DNA from: Undibacter mobilis
GTDB taxonomy: Bacteria; Pseudomonadota; Alphaproteobacteria; Rhizobiales; Xanthobacteraceae
Assembly (NCBI RefSeq): GCF_003367195.1
Contig: NZ_QRGO01000001.1
Span: 1,660,501 to 1,724,500 of the forward strand
Reading direction: 5' to 3'
Length of the DNA stretch: 64,000 nucleotides
Shown: positions 26,746-34,999 of the stretch, in pieces
How the letters are laid out: each line of letters begins with the position of its first letter
Numbering within the stretch: the first letter of the stretch is position 1
Position numbers and translations under genes: made by a program
The notes under the pieces: model-generated
What the model saw: only the letters and a program-made list of their open reading frames with translations
Database searches by the model: none
Told to the model about the DNA's origin: nothing

Positions 26746-27654
26746 ATGAAGGCAGGTTACATATACGTATTAGTTCATCCATCCGATCCCAACTTATACA
26801 AGATCGGGCAGACGGTCCGCGCCCCACAGGAGAGGCTGGCTGAGCATAATGGTGACTACGCAAAGCACGCGGGCCAGATTGTAAAAGAGACTGGCCAGAA
26901 GTGGGTTCTAAAAACCTTCATTCCCGTACCTGATACAGATTTTGCTGAGGCCGTATTCTGGCGAGCTACAGGTTTTACAGAAATCCCCGGTCGAGGCGGC
27001 GTCGAAATTGAAAGGATGGAATGGAAGCTCGTGGAGGCTTGCTTAAAAGCAGCAGAGGAAGCCGGTGTGAAGCCGCCGCCAAAGCCGCTGCCGGACTATG
27101 TCTATGCCAACAACGCATGGATGAAAAAGCGTCTCGAAGGTCGTGGAATTGCTTTATTGGGCAACGTCAAAAGCAAGGCTTCCGGAAGGAACGACTTTCA
27201 ATGCAGTAACGGGCACGTTTGGCGCACAATCCCGAATAACGTCGCGGAAGGTGAAGGCTGCCCTCAGTGCGGAATAGGCAAAAGAAGCCCGGATGAAATC
27301 AGGAAAGCTGCAAATTCCGGCGTTTTGTGTCTGTTGATCCATCCCGACAAGCCGGGCCTCGTGAAAATCGGGCTCACATACAAGACGCTCCAACAGAGTC
27401 AGGCAGAGAATGACTGGGGGGACTGGATAGTTCATCGCTACCGAAGTGTTGAGGAACCTACTTTGGCGGAATCGCTAGTCTGGCAAATGCTTAGCCATCC
27501 AATGCCTAATGAACGGGAGGCAGTGAAAATTGACCTTCACGCCGTAGAACAGGCGTTCCGCGAATTGCACTACAGGCTGGTACGTGAGATAGCTTTGGCC
27601 GAAGTAACGGTCACGTCGTGCGGGATCGGGTGCGCCAGCGCCAAAAGTCCTTAA
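26746..27654 (+). CDS. Protein with two GIY-YIG/T5orf172-like modules and a zinc ribbon
   Basis: 302 residues. An N-terminal module starting GYIYVLVHPSDPNLYKIGQT (residues 4-23) is typical of T5orf172, a GIY-YIG-related nuclease fold. A middle zinc-ribbon-like element has C-x-N-G-H at about residue 151 and CPQCG at about 174. A second module begins VLCLLIHPDKPGLVKIGLT at about residue 192. The repeat of the same strand-loop-strand pattern indicates internal duplication. Such proteins occur in phages and islands; whether they cut DNA is unknown. It follows the broken HEPN gene closely. Confidence 0.6.
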   Translation: MKAGYIYVLVHPSDPNLYKIGQTVRAPQERLAEHNGDYAKHAGQIVKETGQKWVLKTFIPVPDTDFAEAVFWRATGFTEIPGRGGVEIERMEWKLVEACLKAAEEAGVKPPPKPLPDYVYANNAWMKKRLEGRGIALLGNVKSKASGRNDFQCSNGHVWRTIPNNVAEGEGCPQCGIGKRSPDEIRKAANSGVLCLLIHPDKPGLVKIGLTYKTLQQSQAENDWGDWIVHRYRSVEEPTLAESLVWQMLSHPMPNEREAVKIDLHAVEQAFRELHYRLVREIALAEVTVTSCGIGCASAKSP

Positions 27655-27766
27655 GCCGAGTTTGCGTGAAGTCTGCGTAGCGGAGCGTGTCTGAGTAGTC
27701 CTGTGGCCAAGGCAGCCCTACAAAGGGCGCGTATCAACGAGGCAATGTTGCTGTCGAGTCGGGTCG

Positions 27767-28825
27767 TCAATCTACATGGTCCAATTTAAGGCCGACGTAA
27801 GCGGCGGCATCCGACTTATCTAAGTTAAAGAGCTCATCAAAAAATTGCTGAGGTAGTTGTCTTCCAGGTTTTTTGGAGCCGGGAATCGCTGGCTGGAATC
27901 CAAAATTTCTGAGATATACCGTAAGTTTCCTCTGTCGCGTATCGCGATCACTTCCCCACAACGAGTCAAAACGTTGCCGCGCGTTTGCCGTGTCTTTGAA
28001 AGTCTGTCGAAGAGCGCTCTGTGCATAAGCTGTCAAATCAAGTGTTTCTACTATACGCTCATCAATGCCGCCGATTACTCTTTGCAAAACAGACACCAAT
28101 GTCGAAACGTCCTTGATCGTTGGCCCTTTTTTCCTGTCTTCATAGTGTTGCAATGTAAGGGAGATGTCGGTTCCAGAGTGATCTGTCTGAAAAATTCCAG
28201 AATATTGCAAAAGAGCTGAGCGGTCAGTTTCGCTGATAACCTCGTCAGACTGATGCACGTGGCGATTCCGCCACGAGACCAGCAGCCGCACTGCGGCAAG
28301 GTAATAATCGGGGCTGCCTCGAAAAGACGCCGCGAGCGAGTTGAGCCGGGTTCTAATATGCGCCGGTCGTCTCTTCTCTCCATGTTCGCTATGAATCTTG
28401 CTGATCGAGGCGAGGATCTGATTCGGGGCACCATTGCTGATCGCCGTTGTTAATTCGGCCAATTCATCGGCAGGCAAAAACGTGGAAGCAGAAGCAGTAG
28501 GCTGCGGTACTCCGAGGAGTAAGTCGCGAAGAAGTTGATCAGAAATTGGGCTGGGGAACAGTGCGATAGTCTCAGTGTATTTGTCGAGACTATCGACTGC
28601 GTAAACCAGTAGCGCTTTGGTTGCAAAATGTCGCGCCTCCATAGCGAGGTATTCTGGCTTGTTTCCGGACCATCCCACCGCGAGATCGTCGGGCTTATTC
28701 GCAGTGCCCGCTTTAACGGCGGATAGGCCTACAATTATGGTGTTGAAATTTGAAACCGCGTATCCGATCTGCGACTTAAAGTTTCGGAGCGCAACTGTCC
28801 GATAGAAAATATCAGTTTTTGTCAT
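27767..28825 (-). CDS. Putative HEPN-type protein of unknown family
   Basis: A 352-residue mostly helical protein. At residues 184-192 it reads SWRNRHVHQ, an Rx4H motif (R186, H191) in the context 'RN..vH' typical of HEPN ribonucleases. No other domain is recognised. It is the third Rx4H-containing gene in 4.3 kb and is on the minus strand, just downstream of a tRNA-like structure and the second integrase. An RNA-targeting or defence role is plausible but not shown. Confidence 0.5.
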   Translation of the reverse strand: MTKTDIFYRTVALRNFKSQIGYAVSNFNTIIVGLSAVKAGTANKPDDLAVGWSGNKPEYLAMEARHFATKALLVYAVDSLDKYTETIALFPSPISDQLLRDLLLGVPQPTASASTFLPADELAELTTAISNGAPNQILASISKIHSEHGEKRRPAHIRTRLNSLAASFRGSPDYYLAAVRLLVSWRNRHVHQSDEVISETDRSALLQYSGIFQTDHSGTDISLTLQHYEDRKKGPTIKDVSTLVSVLQRVIGGIDERIVETLDLTAYAQSALRQTFKDTANARQRFDSLWGSDRDTRQRKLTVYLRNFGFQPAIPGSKKPGRQLPQQFFDELFNLDKSDAAAYVGLKLDHVD

Positions 28826-28827
28826 GT

Positions 28828-28928
28828 TGTGCGCCGGACTGGAATCGAACCAGTTTCCCCGTTAGTGAATGACCGGGTTCGTTCGGTCCCGTAAAAAACA
28901 GGTGCCCAGCCAATGTGACCACCGACGC
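28828..28928 (-). ncRNA. tRNA-like structure, possibly a degenerate or atypical tRNA
   Basis: On the minus strand, GCGTCGG (28922-28928) can pair along 7 bp (one G-U) with CCGGCGC (28831-28837). A perfect T arm lies directly inside it (ACTGG-TTCGATT-CCAGT), followed by ACA instead of CCA. An anticodon-like hairpin CCTG-TTTTTTA-CGGG would give TTT, and GACCG/CGGTC can form a long variable stem. The total of about 99 bases and the weak D arm are abnormal, so it may be a relic, an att remnant or a divergent tRNA. Confidence 0.35.
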
Positions 28929-28999
28929 AGCTGAAATTTACGTCAAGGGCGTGCGAAAAATCAATCTTTAACATACCCTTTTCGCGCATCGGCCAAATT

Positions 29000-29686
29000 T
29001 CAACGCCAAAAATTCTTGAAGCGGGTTTGAGTCAATTCCGTATAGCGAACCGTATGTTGAATATTCTTGTGTCCCAGGTAACCCTGCAGAGCACGAGTGT
29101 CGTGTCCCTTATTTGCTAGAGCAAAACCGCAGGCATGGCGTAGCATGTGCGGGTGCGCTTTGAACGGCAAGCCAGCCACCTCGCCAGCTCTCTCCAGCAT
29201 TCGAGCAACTCCGGCGGCCGTGAACGGTCCGCCGCGCTCCGTGGTAAACATGAAGGGCGACTTTGGGTCCTGTTCCCTTTGAAGGCGACGAAGCGCCCTG
29301 AGTTCGTCGCCGAGAATTGGATGCGTGCTCGGTGTGCCTCTTTTGATTCTTCGAACTGCCAGGGCTGCTGTCGCAAAATCGACCTGCTCCCAGCGGAGAT
29401 CAGTAAGTTCGGACACGCGGAGTCCGTGCCTGTAGGCGACTAGGATCATCGTGGCATCGCGATGGACATAGCGATTTCCCTTCACGGCAGCCATGAGCAT
29501 CTCAAGTTCAGTTTCGGTTAGATACTCGCGTGAGCGCACATCGGCGTTCTTCGGGCGACGTGGCGTCTTAACTGTTCGTTTTTCGGCTAACGAAGCTTTC
29601 GGGCGCAGCTGCGATTTCGCCATGAAAAGCGGCCTTCTGTTGTTGAAACTGTTCGTATAATAATCAAAAAACGAACAGTTGTACAT
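29000..29686 (-). CDS. Tyrosine recombinase/integrase (compact)
   Basis: A 228-residue site-specific recombinase with the catalytic set: Arg in YRHGLRVSELTDLRW, His/Arg in HPHMLRHACG, His in GYLGHKNIQHT and the Tyr nucleophile in VRYTELT. It lacks the usual N-terminal core-binding domain, so it resembles FimB/XerD-like short recombinases. The ATG at 29686 has AGGAAAAG upstream; an ATG at 29623 is an alternative. An AACTGTTCG inverted repeat overlaps its start. It is separate from the P4-type integrase at 43.8 kb. Confidence 0.88.
   Translation of the reverse strand: MYNCSFFDYYTNSFNNRRPLFMAKSQLRPKASLAEKRTVKTPRRPKNADVRSREYLTETELEMLMAAVKGNRYVHRDATMILVAYRHGLRVSELTDLRWEQVDFATAALAVRRIKRGTPSTHPILGDELRALRRLQREQDPKSPFMFTTERGGPFTAAGVARMLERAGEVAGLPFKAHPHMLRHACGFALANKGHDTRALQGYLGHKNIQHTVRYTELTQTRFKNFWR
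29645..29678. repeat. AACTGTTCG inverted repeat at the recombinase start
   Basis: AACTGTTCG (29645-29653) and its complement CGAACAGTT (29670-29678) flank a 16-base A+T-rich spacer containing TATAATAATC. A third copy of AACTGTTCG lies at 29570-29578 inside the recombinase gene. The arrangement could be a recombinase binding site or an operator. Because it overlaps coding sequence, chance cannot be excluded. Confidence 0.35.
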
Positions 29687-29781
29687 CGCTTTTCCTGCGC
29701 GTAACGTTTCAATCGCCGCTTAGGCTTGGGTGCGGCCTAAACCCACATCATTGTAAACGTCAGCCGTACGGCATCGTCTGG

Positions 29782-30657
29782 TTATCGGCCGAGCTCAACC
29801 AGTATCCAGTCGGCGAATGCGCGAACGGCTCTTCGCTGCTGACTGACTTTGGGGAACGTCAGTTGATGAGCCATATAGCGCACATCCACCGACCGCCCTG
29901 CAAGCACTGGCACGAGCTGACCGGAAAGGAGTTCACGTTCGGCCAGCCTTGTTGATTCCAGCGCCACACCCAAACCGCTGGCGGCCATCGCGATGGCGAG
30001 AAAGCTTCGATCGAAACGCATGCCGTAAAAGGCCGGCGCATCGATGTCATTAGCTGCAAACCATTGATGCCATTGGACCTGCTTCTGGTCGGAGCGGATA
30101 AGAACCTGCTTGAGCAGGTCTTCCGGCTTGTTGATCTTCTTCGCCAGCGCGGGCGAGCAGAGTGGCGTGACTGTCTCTTCGCCAAGCGAAATGACCTCGA
30201 CACCGTCGACGCGTGGCGGGCCGTAGACGATGTCGAGATCGAAATCGTCGTTTGTGAAGCGGGCGTAGTCGGTACTCGCCGCCAGCCGCACCCCCACGCC
30301 GGATTCAGCGTTCAGAAAATTGGCCAGACGGGGCGCTAACCATTGCGCCGCGAAACTCGGTGCGGAATGAACGCGTAGCAATCGGGGGCCGCGGCCAGCG
30401 ACATCTTCCAGTCCCCGGCGAAGTTCGTCGAACGCGGTACTCGCGTGCCGCATGAGGTTTTCGCCGGCCGGGGTCAGGCGGATGGAGCGCGTCGTGCGTT
30501 CGAACAGAACGGTACTCAGCATGACCTCAAGCTTCCGGATGGCGTGGCTCACGGCGCTCGGCGTCAGGTGAAGTTCATTCGCCGCGTCCCGGAACGAACC
30601 CGTACGCGCCGCCGCTTCAAATGCACGAATGGCCGACATTGGTACATTGGCTAGCAT
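29782..30657 (-). CDS. LysR-family transcriptional regulator
   Basis: 291 residues with an N-terminal winged helix (IRAFEAAARTGSFRDAANEL, then HLTPSAVSHAIRKLE) and the substrate-binding domain of the GcvA-like branch. It is divergent from the SDR gene across a 120-base gap, the classic LysR arrangement, and is therefore the likely activator of the SDR-transketolase-TRAP operon, responding to the imported compound or an intermediate. Confidence 0.92.
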   Translation of the reverse strand: MLANVPMSAIRAFEAAARTGSFRDAANELHLTPSAVSHAIRKLEVMLSTVLFERTTRSIRLTPAGENLMRHASTAFDELRRGLEDVAGRGPRLLRVHSAPSFAAQWLAPRLANFLNAESGVGVRLAASTDYARFTNDDFDLDIVYGPPRVDGVEVISLGEETVTPLCSPALAKKINKPEDLLKQVLIRSDQKQVQWHQWFAANDIDAPAFYGMRFDRSFLAIAMAASGLGVALESTRLAERELLSGQLVPVLAGRSVDVRYMAHQLTFPKVSQQRRAVRAFADWILVELGR

Positions 30658-30777
30658 TTCATAAGTGAACCAGATTCATCAATTCAAGACAACTGCGCGT
30701 TTGTCTCGATACCTCCCGCGCCGCACTTTCCGAAAAACCGCCGCAGCGGCGGCAGAAACGGCAAAGGGAGGCTCTCA

Positions 30778-31527
30778 GTGTTGCTTTCGGGCAAAACCGC
30801 AATCATTTCCGGCGGCGCCGGCCCGCGCGGCATAGGCTTTGCGACCGCTAAGACGTTCGCGGCGCAAGGCGCGCGTGTCGCCATTCTTGACCTTGACGAG
30901 GCCGGCGCGAAAAACGCTGCCGCGCAACTCGGAAGTCAGCACATCGGCATCGGTTGTGATGTCACGAAAAAGGACGCGTGCGACGCCGCCGTCGCTTCCG
31001 TGCTCAAGTCGTTCGGCCAGATCGACGTTCTGGTGAACAACGCCGGCATCACACAGGCGATCAAGGTCTGGGATATCGATGAGAAGAGCTGGGACCGCAT
31101 CCAAGAAGTCAATCTGAAGGGCGTCCTCTTCCTCTCTCAGGCCGTCATCCCGCATATGCGCAGCCGCAAGTCGGGTTCGATTGCGTGCATTTCCTCCGTT
31201 TCGGCGCAGCGCGGCGGCGGCATCCTCGGTGGTGCGCACTATTCGGCCGCGAAGGCCGGGGTTCTCGGTCTGGCGAAGGCGATGGCGCGCGAACTCGGCA
31301 ATGACGGCGTGCGCGTTAACAGCGTGACGCCTGGACTGATCCAGACCGACATCAACGCCGGAAAAATCTCCGATGAGAAGAAGGTCGAGATCCTTGCAGG
31401 CATTCCCTTGAACCGGCTTGGCGTACCGCAGGATGTCGCAAATATTTTCCTGTTTCTCGCATCCGATCTCTCCAGCTACGTCACCGGCGCCGTGATCGAC
31501 GTTAACGGCGGCATGCTGATCCACTGA
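30778..31527 (+). CDS. SDR family oxidoreductase
   Basis: A 249-residue NAD(P)-dependent short-chain dehydrogenase. It has the Rossmann glycine motif in SGGAGPRGIGFATA, the NNAG motif (VLVNNAGIT), the catalytic Ser in CISSVSAQ and Tyr-Lys in HYSAAKAG. Members of this branch oxidise sugars, polyols or hydroxyacids. GTG start with GGGAGG upstream. It is the first gene of the catabolic operon and is followed after eight bases by a split transketolase. Confidence 0.93.
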   Translation: MLLSGKTAIISGGAGPRGIGFATAKTFAAQGARVAILDLDEAGAKNAAAQLGSQHIGIGCDVTKKDACDAAVASVLKSFGQIDVLVNNAGITQAIKVWDIDEKSWDRIQEVNLKGVLFLSQAVIPHMRSRKSGSIACISSVSAQRGGGILGGAHYSAAKAGVLGLAKAMARELGNDGVRVNSVTPGLIQTDINAGKISDEKKVEILAGIPLNRLGVPQDVANIFLFLASDLSSYVTGAVIDVNGGMLIH

Positions 31528-31535
31528 GGCTGAAC

Positions 31536-32375
31536 GTGGAAACCCTGTCGAACACACCAGGTCTGGAAGAGCGGGCGTATCGCATCCGGCGCAATGCCGT
31601 GCGTATGGGTGAAGTGCAAGGGCAGGGCTACATCGCGCAAGCGCTCGATATCGCCGACGTTCTCGCGGTCGCCTATTTCCATGCAATGCGCTATCGGGCC
31701 GACGATCCGACGTGGGAAGAACGCGACCGCTTCCTGCTGTCGAACGGTCACTACGCGATCGCGCTCTACGCGGCCCTGATCGAGGCCGGCGTGATACCGG
31801 AAGCGGAACTCGAGCTCTATGGCAGCGACGACAGCCGCCTGCCGATGTCTGGCATGGCCTCGTATACGCCGGGCATGGAAATGTCCGGCGGATCGCTGGG
31901 CCTGGGATTGAGCATCGCCGTCGGAATGGCGATGGGCCTGAAGCGCAAAAAGTCGGATTCCCGCGTCTACACCCTGTTCTCCGATGGCGAACTGGGCGAA
32001 GGCTCGGTGTGGGAGGCCATGATGTCGGCGGCGCAATACAAGCTCGACAACATGATCGCCATTGTCGATGTCAACAATCAGCAGGCGGACGGGCCGGCCA
32101 CCGAAGTCACGCATTTCGAGCCGCTGGTCGCCAAGCTCGAAGCGTTCGGATGGTATGTCCAGCGCATCGACGGCAATGACATGGCGGCGGTTACGGCTGC
32201 GTTCGACGCCGCCAAGGCGTATCCCGTTCCGCAACCCCGCATCATCGTCGCCGATACATTGATGGGGAAGGGCGTGCCGTTCCTCGAAGATCGCGAGAAG
32301 AACCACTTTATTCGCGTCGAAGCCCACGAATGGCAGTTGGCGCTCAAGGCGCTCGACGCCGGGAGGCCGGCATGA
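31536..32375 (+). CDS. Transketolase, N-terminal (TPP-binding) subunit
   Basis: A 279-residue protein equal to the pyrophosphate-binding half of transketolase. The TPP motif starts SDGELGEGSVWEAMM and ends IVDVNNQQADG, with SNGHYAIALYAAL earlier. It needs the next gene product to form an active enzyme that moves two-carbon units between ketose and aldose substrates. GTG start. Its last four bases overlap the ATG of the C-terminal subunit (ATGA), so the two are made together. Confidence 0.93.
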   Translation: METLSNTPGLEERAYRIRRNAVRMGEVQGQGYIAQALDIADVLAVAYFHAMRYRADDPTWEERDRFLLSNGHYAIALYAALIEAGVIPEAELELYGSDDSRLPMSGMASYTPGMEMSGGSLGLGLSIAVGMAMGLKRKKSDSRVYTLFSDGELGEGSVWEAMMSAAQYKLDNMIAIVDVNNQQADGPATEVTHFEPLVAKLEAFGWYVQRIDGNDMAAVTAAFDAAKAYPVPQPRIIVADTLMGKGVPFLEDREKNHFIRVEAHEWQLALKALDAGRPA

Positions 32376-33379
32376 CGCGAGGCGCCCCTGTGATGAACAA
32401 GCCGCGGCTCACAACGTCTGCAATGATCGCGTCGATCGCCGACGCCGATCAGCCGACCAAAGCCGCGCCGTTCGGCAATGCGCTGGTGGAAGTCGCGCGC
32501 AAGCGATCCGACATCGTCGGCATGACGGCAGATCTCGGCAAATACACCGACCTGCACATTTTCGGAAAAGCGTTTCCGGATCGCTACTACCAGATGGGCA
32601 TGGCCGAGCAATTGATGTTCGGCGCCGCTTCCGGTCTGGCGGCCGAAGGCTTTGTGCCTTTCGCCACGACCTATGCGGTGTTCGCTACCCGCCGCGCCTA
32701 CGACTTTATTCACCAGACGATCGCGGAGGAAAACCGCAACGTAAAGATCGTCTGCGCGCTGCCGGGGCTCACGTCCGGCTACGGGCCCAGCCATCAGGCG
32801 ACTGAAGATCTCGCCGTGATGCGCGCGATGCCGAACATGACGGTCATCGATCCGTGCGACGCGCTGGAAATCGAACAGGCCGTGCCAGCCATCGCCGAGC
32901 ATCAGGGGCCGGTTTATATGCGGCTGCTGCGCGGTCAGGTCCCGCTCGTGCTCGACAAGTACGACTACCGTTTCGAGATCGGGAAAGCGAAGCTGCTTTG
33001 TGACGGCAGCGACGTGCTGTTCATATCGACGGGCCTGATGACCATGCGGACGCTTGAGGCCGCGCAAAAGCTGGCTGCCGACAAGATCGCGGCGGCGGTG
33101 CTGCATGTCTCGACAATCAAGCCGCTGGATGCGGATACGATCCTCGCCCAGGTACGCAAGCCCGGCAGGCTCGTGGTGGTCGTCGAAAATCACACCGTCA
33201 TTGGCGGCCTTGGCGAAGCGGTGGCCGGCGTCGTTCTGCGCGACGGCATCGCACCAAAATTCAGGCACATCGGGCTGCCCGACGAGTTTCTCGATGCGGG
33301 TGCGCTGCCGACGCTGCACGACAGGTACGGAATTTCGACTGACGCTATCACGAAGCAGACAAAGCAATGGCTTGAGTAG
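32372..33379 (+). CDS. Transketolase, C-terminal subunit
   Basis: A 335-residue partner of the preceding subunit, holding the pyrimidine-binding domain (MGMAEQLMFGAASGLAAEGF with the conserved Glu) and the transketolase C-terminal domain (VVVVENHTVIGGLGEAVAG). The ATG at 32372 overlaps the previous stop and gives translational coupling; a longer reading from 32330 is unlikely. Split transketolases are frequent in sugar-acid, polyol and sulfosugar pathways; the substrate here is unknown. Confidence 0.93.
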   Translation: MTRGAPVMNKPRLTTSAMIASIADADQPTKAAPFGNALVEVARKRSDIVGMTADLGKYTDLHIFGKAFPDRYYQMGMAEQLMFGAASGLAAEGFVPFATTYAVFATRRAYDFIHQTIAEENRNVKIVCALPGLTSGYGPSHQATEDLAVMRAMPNMTVIDPCDALEIEQAVPAIAEHQGPVYMRLLRGQVPLVLDKYDYRFEIGKAKLLCDGSDVLFISTGLMTMRTLEAAQKLAADKIAAAVLHVSTIKPLDADTILAQVRKPGRLVVVVENHTVIGGLGEAVAGVVLRDGIAPKFRHIGLPDEFLDAGALPTLHDRYGISTDAITKQTKQWLE

Positions 33380-33430
33380 ACCGACTCGTTGATCTGTGTT
33401 GTTCAAAGAAAACAAAGTGGAGGGAAGGAA

Positions 33431-34441
33431 ATGACTGACAATTGGAAGCTGTCTCGTCGTTCGCTGCTGCAAGGCACCGCTATGGGGATTGGACTGGTGG
33501 CCGCGCCGTCGATCCTGGGTGCTCAGAGCCCGACAAAGATTTCGTTCGGCCACGGTGCCGCGCCCGGCAATCCGCGCACGATCGCGGCCGAAAAGTTTGC
33601 CGAAATCGTAAAGGCAAAGAGCGGCGGTGCTATCGAAGTGACCGTGGCGGGCTCTGCGCAACTCGGCGACGATGTCGCCATGCTGACCAGCCTGCGCACC
33701 GGTGTGCTCGGCATCTCCGCCAATAGCCAGGGTCCGGCTTCGGCCGTGGTACCGGAGCTCGCCGCTTTCGGCTTACCGTTCCTGTTTGCCGATGCGAGCA
33801 GCGCCATCAAGATCGTCGGCGGCAAGCTCGGCGATCAGCTCAAGCCGAAGTTCGATGCGGTCGGCCTTGTCCCGCTCGGCTTCTGGGATAACGGCATTCG
33901 CCACATCACGAATTCAAAGCGGGCCATCAACAGCCCCGAGGATCTGAAGGGTCTGAAGATCCGTACGCCCGCCGACCCGGCCACGATCGACATCTTCCAG
34001 GCGCTCGGTGCGGGCACGGCCCAGATCGCATTCTCGGAGCTTTACATCGCTCTGCAGCAGGGCGTCGTCGACGGTCAGGAAAATCCGCTGACCAACATCG
34101 CTTCGGCCAAGCTGTTCGAAGTGAACAAGTACATCAGCATGTCTGCCCACAAGTGGGAATCGACGCCTGTTCTCATGTCGAAAGCGGTGTGGAGCCGCCT
34201 CGATAAGAAAGGTCAGGACATTGTGATGGCGGCCGCGGCGGAAGCCGGCAGCCTGCAGGTCAAGCTGTCCGAGGACGCCAACGCGAAGCTGGTCAACGAC
34301 TTCAAGGCGAACGCAAACGTCGCGGTCAACTCGGTAGATCGTGACGCATTCCGCAAGGCGACTGCGTCGGTCTTCGACAAGTGGCAGGAAAAGCCGTTCG
34401 GCGCCTTCGTGAAGGACCTGCGCGCGTCTGTTGGGGCCTAA
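33431..34441 (+). CDS. TRAP transporter substrate-binding protein (DctP family)
   Basis: A 336-residue periplasmic binding protein of a tripartite ATP-independent transporter. The N-terminus KLSRRSLLQGTAMGIG looks like a twin-arginine signal. Family segments include LKGLKIRTPADPATIDIFQA and ALQQGVVDGQENPL, with the conserved Arg that binds a substrate carboxylate. The ATG at 33431 has GGAGGGAAGG upstream. It lies between the split transketolase and the two TRAP membrane genes and so likely imports the acid catabolised by the operon. Confidence 0.94.
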   Translation: MTDNWKLSRRSLLQGTAMGIGLVAAPSILGAQSPTKISFGHGAAPGNPRTIAAEKFAEIVKAKSGGAIEVTVAGSAQLGDDVAMLTSLRTGVLGISANSQGPASAVVPELAAFGLPFLFADASSAIKIVGGKLGDQLKPKFDAVGLVPLGFWDNGIRHITNSKRAINSPEDLKGLKIRTPADPATIDIFQALGAGTAQIAFSELYIALQQGVVDGQENPLTNIASAKLFEVNKYISMSAHKWESTPVLMSKAVWSRLDKKGQDIVMAAAAEAGSLQVKLSEDANAKLVNDFKANANVAVNSVDRDAFRKATASVFDKWQEKPFGAFVKDLRASVGA

Positions 34442-34444
34442 GTA

Positions 34445-34999
34445 GTGCAAGCAATGCAAGCATCGGATCGGGGGCCGCTACTCGCGGCCCTCGATACCGC
34501 CGACAAAATCGTCAGGCTTGCCTGTAAGTGGGCGGTCTTTTCAACAGGCACCGTCCTGCTGGTCGCCATCACAATCGGCGTCATTTCCCGGTACGTCATC
34601 ACCGTCGGCGGCGTCGATTGGGCGGAAGAACTGCCCAAGCAATTGTTTGCCTGGTTCATCATGTTCGGCGTCGTACTCGCCGTTCAGACCGGCAATCATA
34701 TTGCAGTCGATCTGGCGCTCCATGCACTGCCGGAGCGCGGCAAGCGCCTCGTCATGGTCCTGACCAGCGCAATTGTTGTCTTCGCCTACGCCTATCTGGC
34801 GCTCACCGCCCTTGAAGTCGCAGACATCGCGAAGTTCGAAATCAATCCCGTGCTCGGCACGCCGGGTAGCTTGCCTTACTTCGCGTTGGCGCTCGGCGCG
34901 ATTCTGACCGCGCTCACGACAATGACCATTGCCATCAGGATCGGGCTCCTGGGCTCCGCGGCTGCTCCCCAAGCTAGGCCGGAGGATAGCGTTCAATGA
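34445..34999 (+). CDS. TRAP transporter small permease (DctQ family)
   Basis: A 184-residue membrane protein with four hydrophobic segments and the DctQ landmarks VISRYVITVGGVDWAEELPK and FIMFGVVLAVQTGNHIAVDL. It forms the membrane part with DctM. It starts at GTG 34445, or at ATG 34454, three to twelve bases after the DctP stop. Its TGA overlaps the ATG of dctM. Confidence 0.92.
   Translation: MQAMQASDRGPLLAALDTADKIVRLACKWAVFSTGTVLLVAITIGVISRYVITVGGVDWAEELPKQLFAWFIMFGVVLAVQTGNHIAVDLALHALPERGKRLVMVLTSAIVVFAYAYLALTALEVADIAKFEINPVLGTPGSLPYFALALGAILTALTTMTIAIRIGLLGSAAAPQARPEDSVQ

Noticed and set aside
28828..28928. tmRNA fragment or selC-like tRNA
   Set aside because: No tag-peptide frame, no 8-bp acceptor of the tRNA-Sec kind and no TCA anticodon in a proper loop.
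28828..29780. A third copy of the tRNA-Arg att sequence marking tandem islands
   Set aside because: I looked for the 47-bp repeat near the second recombinase and did not find it, so tandem insertion at the same att site is not supported.
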